Positions 56,102-64,000 of a stretch of 64,000 nt of DNA are shown in pieces (positions within the stretch are counted from its first letter, which is position 1; each line of letters starts with the position of its first letter). The notes beneath the pieces were generated by a model that was given only the letters and a program-made list of their open reading frames with translations, did not search any database and was not told the origin of the DNA. The DNA comes from Mesodorylaimus sp. YZB2_4. Its lineage: Eukaryota; Nematoda; Enoplea; Dorylaimida; Dorylaimidae. The translations under genes were made by a program, and so were the position numbers. The DNA is taken from positions 62,001 through 126,000 of the forward strand of contig JASANH010000446.1 of assembly GCA_030248295.1 (NCBI GenBank), written 5' to 3'.

Positions 56102-56169
56102 CCCGAAAATTTGTATCCGCGAAATTTTGCAAAAGTCCAGAACCGCGAAAATTGGGTACCGCGAAATTA
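56102..56169. repeat. CCGCGAAAATT tandem-like repeat units (copy 2)
   Basis: Four related units in one orientation: CCCCGAAAATTT, CCGCGAAATTTT, CCGCGAAAATTGGG and CCGCGAAATTAA, spaced about 15-20 bases apart. The same core as at 55020-55062. Confidence 0.7.
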
Positions 56170-59100
56170 AAGTTATTTACAGTATTACATACAATCAGGT
56201 GCTACTACAACGGGTACTATCAGTTATTGATTTCTATTCGGACTATAAACACGCTCTGTGCCGACCATTCGTGGATGCTGATCCCTATCTCTAAAAAGGA
56301 TCTAGGATTGAAAATATACGCGATAAAGCCAGCAAAAAAACAGCTTCAACGAATTAGGTCTCTCTTACCTTGTCCAATTACGATCGGGCACGTAGACTAT
56401 TCACTCAGTCAGTTTGAGCACAGCATCTCAAAGAGCTACTGCATTGAGCTTTTTAGAAGCACTTAGAATGCTATACTCAGAATGACCGAGCGATCCTTGC
56501 TCCAAGGCCTCATTGCAATGTAGCATAAAAGGTGATGATCACAACACATGCAGGTACGGAAACTGGAACTTACACATGTTCGCTTTAATTAGTAGACATG
56601 CAATGCAAAATCACACGTGCATATGATTAGCAGCGGTGCACTCTACTTCGTCTGTACGCCCACTTCGAACCTTCTGCTTGGCACTAGCCAAAGGTCCTCC
56701 CCTGCCAGCCTCGCTCTGTGTACCTGCAGATCAAGCAACGCCTGGCTAGATATTGGCAGACCATGCAGTATATTTTCACGGCTTGTTTCCGATCGGGGAG
56801 GTCAAGAGGCTTTGCTTAGCTTCCTCTAGCACTTTACTGCAAAGTACGTAGAGACACCTTGCACGGCCAACGCACGAAAGTTTATTATCACAATAAGCAA
56901 ACAAGCAAAACGGATGTTTAGACAGCCTCGAAACAGTAAAGCCGGTTATGGAAACATTCTTCAACACAAACACAAATACATGTGCCCATTCATTCCGTCA
57001 CTAGTCTCAACGTCGACAATGGGCTGACGTAATTTAATCCCATGCCGATAAGCGTGACTCACGGACGCCAAAAGTATGCCATGCAGAAAGGCCATGCCAA
57101 ATCCGCTCATAGCCAGCAGTTAGTCACAAACTGGCACTTCATTGTTTCGATATTATCACCGAGCAGAGAGCGGACTCGGACCATTTCATGCAGGCATGCA
57201 TTAGCAACCCGAACTCTGGTCACACTTCACCGGACGAGATTACACAACGGAGCCCCGGTTAGTGAGAGACGGACACCACAGTTATGTCATGCATGCCACA
57301 AGACGAAGGACACTATCATTGCACTTACCCGTTCCCGCGCTCGCCATCTATCATGATCGCTGGTGCCGTCAAGGCTCGACCTTCAGGTAATATCACCCAA
57401 TGGACTGGGTTGACTGGCCGAACCAGCAATTAGGACAACCCAAGCCATTTAAGGGTGATATTTCCCGACCAATCGGGAAGTCGCGATCGAGATCAATGTC
57501 ACTGTACCGTCAAATTGTGCCGTCAAACTGACCACGCCCGATTGTGCCGCGAAACTGACCCTGGTATCTAAAATGAAGGGCGCATTCAAAGGTTGATAGA
57601 AATCGGATGGATTGTGTAACGGTGAGACCGCTAGCAAAAAGTCATCTTTTTCAGCAAGCAGACAGGCATGAGAGTCAAAGTTTAAGCACTGACGAGCAGA
57701 GGCGCTCGAGGAAGTCACAGATGGATAAGGGCAAAGGATGATCAGGGACTCACATGAGGACGATTGCCTTTGAACTAAAGTAGCCAATAAGCACAAACAG
57801 CTCTAAGTTCTTGCCTAACCCAGACTATCACCCTACCGAAACTGCCACGAACTACAAACTGGCGCTGACGGCCACTTATAAAGAGACTAAAGCAGAATCA
57901 TCCAAGAGGCGCGCGTCACGTAAGTCCAATCTCAAACAGGACAATCTGCGAGACAATCCCAAGACGATACACGGAATCATCAAGATCAGATACACTCATC
58001 GAAAAGCTCATAACCGCGAAAGAAAACTGACACGACATCACCTGATCGAAAAGTATTCTAAATGCGGACTCAGCGCCACCCACTCACCAAAGCCGACTTC
58101 GTTTCCTTCCTTTAGCGTAGCGAGTCGAAGGCACGGCTCGCGATTCGTCGTATTTCCTTTGGTCGAGAATCGTGTTGGCAAACAATCGCATAGCTCTAGT
58201 GCTTACAAAATATAAATTCCCCCTCCTTCTAAGCCATCGTATATGCTTTTACGGCTTCGAACGCACAAAGTGTGACGCACCGAGCCCCATCTCGTAACGT
58301 TGACTATGCAAACACGCTCGAGCTATGCAATAAAACTACGAAGGCGCGTCCCGCGCCACAATAAGGCGGATGTGATTCGAGCACTTTCCTATCAAGGTGC
58401 GACTTTCGTGCCTAGCTTCCGAAAGTGATCAAAACTAGATGACAAGCTTATCCAAGACATGTCTGAGGTGCTTGAAAGATGGACCCACTCTACGCGAAGA
58501 AAGGAAACAACTAGCGCGCCCCCGTCCGAGCAAGCAGCGAGAAAAGACTGCTTGGATCGAGCTAATGTTGCACGCATGGCTGATGCCCGACAATGACCAT
58601 TTCTCTGCTCTATCTAGGGTTTCTAAAATGGGACCAACCGAGTCGCCATGAGCCTCGGAGCTCAGCTTCGGCTGCGCGCAAATTCTGGTGAAATAGCCAC
58701 CATGCCTCGCGGCTACGAGCTGCCCGACCGGAAGAGGGCAGGAACTCATCTGGAGGCAAACGCGGAAAGGGCAAAGTGGAAAAGTCATAAAGGCGCTCAG
58801 GAACATCTTACGTTTTCTCTGTTCTACAGTACAGTATTACTGAATTCACCCATAACTCTGTTACACAGTAGACTAGCTGCAAGTAAGCTCACACTCATAT
58901 GCTTTCGGTTCGACTTATCAGTGGCACCACCAAAGAGCTGCTAACTCTGAGAATTCACTTCGCTTGAACACCTGACAAGTTCAGACCTTTTGGCCAAGAC
59001 GACTTTGCAAACGCAAAGCAATGTTCTGAGTCACTATTGTGCGTCTCACACCCACATGCTACGACCCACCATATAATGATCACTATCTCACTTACCCGAA

Positions 59101-61785
59101 TATCTGCGATCTTTGAACATCGATACCACAGGATCAAGGCCACGTGAGCAACGATAAGACCTTTACCTATCGCCCAACCATCCCCAAAGCAATCATAGCT
59201 CGCGTCTGACGATGAGAACCAGCAAACCGAGCTCAGGAACATTAGCCAACACCGCCCACGAGCCGAGCACGCCACCCTGCCTGTACCGTTTTTCCACGTA
59301 GGCCAGGCGTATACGTAGCCAAAGGGCAAGGCGCCACATTTGACAGAAATATCATTATTCCCAATCTATCCGACCAGCCGGCGACGTAAGCATAATTTGC
59401 AGCGACCGTCCGGCGCCCTGCTTGTTCACAGTTACGAATGGGTTTCGCATACAAAAAGGGCCTACATACAGACACATTCCAATCTCCGAGTCGCAGATTG
59501 GTAAACTGTAAGTGTACACGGATCACCACAGCTTACAGCTGGGGGTCCTGCAAAAACAACACGCCATCTCCTTACAGCCCAAACGACGCCACGATTTTGA
59601 TCGCTTCACTTGTTTTGATATCAGCCTTTTCCAAAGCACCGCAAAGACATTTGTCATGATGAAGACCGAACTAATGCGATCGTACATGACTAATCTTTCA
59701 AAACTGTTGTTGCTCTGCGCTCCTAGCAAACGTTTTGAAATAATAAACGAGATGCTGATCTGAGATGCGATTATGCCTATCTTTTGGACGAACATTCAAG
59801 TTTGTACGAAGCGCGGTTTTTTCCCACTTATCTAAACTGCTTGGATCAGGATGTACTATAAAACGGTGAAGTTAGCCGTTCGCGGTTCTTCTGGTTTCTA
59901 GTCTAATACTATCCCAAAATGCTCAATGGGAGGTACTTACTTGGCATTTGGCTTGGCATTTGGCTGCGGCCTCAACGTTCAACATCATCTTAGGTAAACG
60001 ATGAAACCCCCTGACTAGTAAGACATGTTGAGTCTGACTTCGTCAGAGATCATCCATCATTCGTGTATGAAAATAAACCTTCTCTGTGAGCGGCTAGTAG
60101 CGGCAAGACTCACGATCAGCGTATCGACTAGTTATTACATAGTGCCACACATTTCGCAATACAAGTGCTCGAAAGAAAAACCGTTCGCTTGCGAAGGCTC
60201 TGATCGACGATACAGATTCTGAGTCACCATCGCACAGTAATTCGCCAAGCTTGAAATGAGCAATCGCTCGGAAATATACTTTACCGCGCTCAAAAACTAT
60301 ACACGCTGTCTGCAAAGGTACAGTAAGACAACTAATGGCCTGAGATCGTCAAAACTAAACAATCTTTGCACAACACGGAAGAAAAAGGCGATCGGTCCGT
60401 TTGTATTTCGAATTTATGAACTCCTCCGACTGACTTTGGAAAAAAGTAATTGGCAAAGAAAATGTGTCAACTCTCGTCGAGACGTTCAAGGTTGATGAAA
60501 CGATTTGGCCGTAATGTTCCCGGAAGGATGTTCGAGATACTTGGAATTCAAACACGTGCCGCCGACTGGACGAATTTGGAGACAACGCGTTAGACGACGA
60601 AAGAAAAAGTTTATTTTTGATAAATAGATGTCCAAGAGAATTGGCGGCGATGATGCAATCGCAAGTGAGGCCGGGAATACTCAGTGCGATCTTCGGACCG
60701 ATGACTGACGAGCAACGGTGAGAAAAATCAGATCACCAGACCGTATGAGAACTTTTTCGAAAGGAGGACACGTCGCGTTGCGCAGTTGGCCAGGCGGCCA
60801 TGATGAAAGTGGGAGGAAAGTTGAGACCAGACGTGCTTGGCCCTTTTTCATAGAAAGACGACATTGGGAATAGGCTGATGGTCTATTTTCTTGTAAAATG
60901 TTCAAGGAACCTATACTTGGTATGCAATTGAATTTATGCCCCACCACGTTGAACGAAGTCACACTTGAGCGGCTGGCGCTCAGACGACCTTGTAAACTAC
61001 CTGGCTGTTGTCGTTGCACCATGCATAGAAAACACGAATTATAGCAAGCGTATCGTTTGTCAATTTTCTCAAACATGACATTTAGTGTGGGAATATGAAA
61101 AGGCATAAAAAAGTACTTGGTTATCCATTCCTGTTCGGATGAGTCTAAGATAACATATCCAACTTGGCCCTGGCTAGTCGATTGCACTTTACTAATGCGA
61201 GTGAACCTGTAAACTGCTCGTGTGTGTGTCCCTAGTGCAAAAGATAACAAGGTACCCCTCACCTTCAGCAAGCCCCCATAGAAGACCAACCGGTAGTGGT
61301 CAAGTTCAAGGCTAAACTTAAAGCAGTCTCAATACTATGTGCTGTACATATATTCATTGACCATTGTGTAGTATAGGTGCACTCAGGCGGTGCAGCACAA
61401 CACTCAATGTGGCACGCGTTATACAAACTTTAGGAAACTTTACCGTCAGACCTCCCCGCTCGTAGGCAGATTGTCCTAAATTTTCGAATTTCACACTTGT
61501 CCTGTTGTGTGATCAATCATAACAAACGCCTTGACTCACGCATTCATCACTATGCATCGCAACCGAAGAAACCTCTTGTCAACATTCGTAACGCGCAACC
61601 ACCTTCGAGAAAGAGGTCACCAACATAGAAATTGTCAATCATGGCAATATCAGATGCAACGTGCGTGTGACTGCCCAGCCCACTTGAATCTTTGAAGAAC
61701 GAATCCGGTGCAGAAAGGGAGCAAAAACTGTAAGCAAGCCAAAATGACGGATAACCTACTAGAACTGATAAAATCCGAGTTACGA

Positions 61786-64000
61786 TCAGTCTTCAAAGAT
61801 GTCCTTTACATCACTGGGACTGCTCGGGAGTTCAACTCTTCTCGATACTGTCCCAGCTTCTTCCCGTGCAGAACTCACGGATGCACGATTTGGTGTTGTC
61901 TCGCGATCGCTATTCTCATTACCGCTGATGTCTCGAACCGGGCTTTTCGATTTTACGGTGACAGTACTGCCGCTGTGATGGCTGGCCGTTTCTTCCATTG
62001 CGCTGCTACTAGCTTCGCTCCTCTCGCTTCTTTCGCTCATACTAGCACCAGATCTAGTGGAGGGTGGGCTCTGGTAGGAATGACTGGACTGAGACCCGCC
62101 TATCGATCCAGTTTCTTCAATCGCAGCTGATACAGCGGCCGCAGCATCTTTGTCCTGGGCTATCAATTTTTCAATCGAAGCCATGGCAGTTGCGACGGAA
62201 GTTCCCTTTAGGCCGGCTGTTTCCAAGGCCTTCCGGTACCGTTTTTCCACCGACTGCTTGGCCATTAGCTGAAATCATAAATCAGTTGACCCATGGGCCT
62301 GAATTTCTCTTTGATCTTTTACTATATTCTGACGGTCCAAAAGCGACTGACGATCCATTAGTTTGTCAGATATCGACTGTTTGAATTGATCGTACAATGC
62401 TTGTGATGACTGATTTGCCGACCTGAAACAGACCTTGGAAATCTAAAATGCCAAATGCTCGCCATGCCTGCTTACTTTCTTTGCTCAGCCCGTTCTCGTT
62501 CTTTTGCCTCCCGGGACAAATCGTAATCGATCAATCTGGCTCTCATTTTCTCGCGCATTTTCTCCTCACCAGCATCTCTCTGGCGCAGCTGCTGCGACAG
62601 TCTCCTGTTCTGTTGGTTCGTCTCATTCAGCTGGCGCCTAAAAACAATATAATCATGCATTTGGGCCTCAAGTTTCAAATCGTTCTCCCCACTTTATTGC
62701 TGCTTCTCGAAGCAAGGCTGCCGTATTAGCTTTTGCTGCAATTGGTTTCTTGTTTTTATCAGTTTTGTTGTTATCATTGGAGCTAGACTGCAAATTGACC
62801 ATAGATCGACTACGCCTGTTGGCATTATGATGCCTCTTGACTGCATCTTTGTGCATTTCATGATGCTGAAAATGGAAATGTCAGCTGAGAGATCGAATCG
62901 CGTACTCACATGGGATATCAAAGCATCGGAATCAAGGAGCTCGCGCAAATATCCCTTAATACTCACGTGCGGCTTCCTTAACCTGGAGTTTATACGCAGG
63001 TCAAATGGTTCTGGAACAGTGACTCGGCTCCCTTTTAATTTAGCTTCACCGATTGACCGTTGGAACTAAAAGCAGAAAGCTTGTACTGTGATCAAAATGC
63101 ATGTCTGCTCTTATCTAGTCCATATATGCGAAGACATTTGCGGATAAAGAAGCAACGAGCCCTCACACATGCACAGGCCTTAAAATATGGAACAAAGTGC
63201 CCGTTTAAAAATGAGACGTGTCAGAGAATAATGCTAAACGTACGGAGTCATGTAACGCTGAAAAATCAGGAACCTTTCCGGTCACTTGAGGAGTGAATGT
63301 CCAGCCATTGGTCATGCAAAGCTGTTGATGCCTCCGCTTTGATTTGAGCGCTTGACGAATATCAGAATGATTCATAGCCTGGAAAAACTGATGCCTTGTC
63401 ATTAACACTGCTTATAACCTCTTTTTATTTGAGAATACAGTATACACGCCCTTTGCATGCCGCATGGTGCTGCGGGTACTTTCTCATAGAAAACAGATAG
63501 TAAGTACAGCATCTACGTCCATCCATTCATGGGAACTTACCTGCATATTTGGTGGCCATTTGGACTTTTTCAGAAGTTCCTCCGCTCTCTCTATCTTCTT
63601 TTCTTGCCTCTGCATTTCACGTTCCCGAAACTCTGCATCAATTCTCCCATTTAGAACATGTTTCGGCACCGGTTTAGCTTTGAATGCTAGGCTGCTATTG
63701 ACCGGCTGGGAATTCAAATCGTCCATGGACGCGCATCGTCGTCTGTGCTGCCCATTTCGACCATTCGATACACTGAATGGTTTCATTTTCTGTTGTAGTA
63801 GTTCTTTGGAATAGTCGCGCACGAACTGCCTCCTTTCTTGATTCTTTTTCAATAACTCCTCATATAATGGCAAGAAAGTGGTGGCTGGTACTGGTTTGGC
63901 TTTAAATCCACTCCTTGCCTTTTCCATGGCCGCCTTCTCTTCTTCTTCTTTCAGCAAGTGATTAAGAAAATTTTGAGAATGCGACGCTCTTATGGGAGCT
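61786..64000 (-). CDS. FAM161-type centrosomal/ciliary protein (5' end beyond window)
   Basis: Partial gene; the most upstream coding exon is open to base 64000. Exons, 5' to 3' (approximate): 64000-63545, 63376-63247, 63066-62912, about 62866-62690, about 62650-62478, about 62423-62320, 62270-61786, with matching splice phases. Family signatures: FKAKPVPATTFLPLYEELLK and a second FKAKPVPKHVLNGRID; FTPQVTGKVPDFSALHDS joined to FQRSIGEAK; KPHVSIKGYLRELL; ANTAALLREAAIK; and the terminal exon start MAKQSVEKRYRKALETAGL. These match the conserved FAM161 (UPF0564) region, whose vertebrate members bind microtubules at the centriole and connecting cilium. Long coiled-coil stretches (RRLSQQLRQRDAGEEKMRE) follow, then a Ser/Glu-rich tail with DIFED at the end. 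The start codon is not in the window. Confidence 0.85.

Larger units (their letters stand above)
54509..61785. other. 7.3-kb gene-poor region with scattered repeat remnants
   Basis: No supported gene. Contains CCGCGAAAATTT-type repeat units at 55020-55062 and 56102-56169, a tRNA-like sequence at 55848-55935, and scattered open frames. The longest is a 202-codon minus-strand frame 60681-61289 with no recognisable domain. A plus-strand fragment near 60160-60221 reads CSKEKPFACEGSDRRYRF, reminiscent of a C2H2 zinc-finger linker, but stops at once. The FAM161-type gene ends at 61786. Confidence 0.4.

Noticed and set aside
57811..58215. Lys/Arg/Ser-rich 134-codon plus-strand frame
   Set aside because: Composition is unlike a folded protein, no recognisable motif, no splice context.
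60160..60221. C2H2 zinc-finger-like KPFACEGSDRRYRF
   Set aside because: Only one partial finger-like run lacking the CxxC and HxxxH spacing; ends in a stop at once.
60681..61289. 202-codon open frame on the minus strand
   Set aside because: No signal peptide, domain, repeat or splice partner. An open frame of this length is expected by chance about once in a window of this size.

Overview
The window looks like nuclear DNA of a nematode. The evidence is short GT-AG introns (often 45-60 bases), a large Kunitz/lustrin-type repeat protein family of a kind I associate with nematodes, GPI-anchored Ly6-like and C-type-lectin-like surface proteins, and one intron-containing tRNA gene. The splice acceptors are loose (many ...TAG ends and few TTTTCAG), so an early-branching, non-Caenorhabditis lineage is my guess; the species cannot be named from the sequence. 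All annotation here is by reading translations and splice sites. No database was searched.

Layout. 1-1030: decayed tail of a non-LTR retrotransposon. 3831-5219 (+): globin with an N-myristoylation signal. 7999-17495 and 18186-23892 (-): two head-to-tail genes built from alternating lustrin-type cysteine modules and Kunitz-type modules (16+16 and 5+7), almost all on separate exons in the same phase; a tRNA-Thr(UGU) gene with an intron lies inside one of their introns. 25624-26618 (-): coiled-coil protein of unknown family. 29347-31980 (+): intronless secreted LRR-like protein. 34675-35033 (+): small neuropeptide-type precursor. 35537-36307 (-): four-pass membrane protein with PY motifs. 38159-40477 (+): selenocysteine lyase in 12 exons. 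40919-41326 (+) and 48105-48479 (-): two members of an eight-cysteine secreted, probably GPI-anchored family. 42461-43128 and 44066-44572 (+): two allatostatin-C-like neuropeptide precursors, with a third decayed peptide sequence between them. 44820-45419 (-): Ly6/three-finger GPI protein. 46563-47768 (-): C-type-lectin-like receptor. 50513-52064 (-): GC-rich gene of unknown family. 52738-54508 (+): cytoplasmic dynein-2 light intermediate chain in 13 exons. 61786-64000 (-): FAM161-type ciliary protein, running off the right edge.

Themes. The 34.6-48.5 kb block is dense in small secreted, peptide-hormone and GPI-anchored products. The most interesting part is the allatostatin-C-like cluster: both genes have the same structure (signal-peptide exon, phase-0 intron, propeptide exon with the Y-W-x-x-C-x6-C peptide at the very end). 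The right third carries two cilium-related genes (dynein-2 LIC and FAM161) separated by about 7 kb of apparently gene-poor sequence. The Kunitz/lustrin proteins have mostly lost the C14-C38 disulphide that shapes the inhibitory loop; only the last module of the larger protein keeps all canonical cysteines. This suggests a structural or matrix role with one possible inhibitor head.
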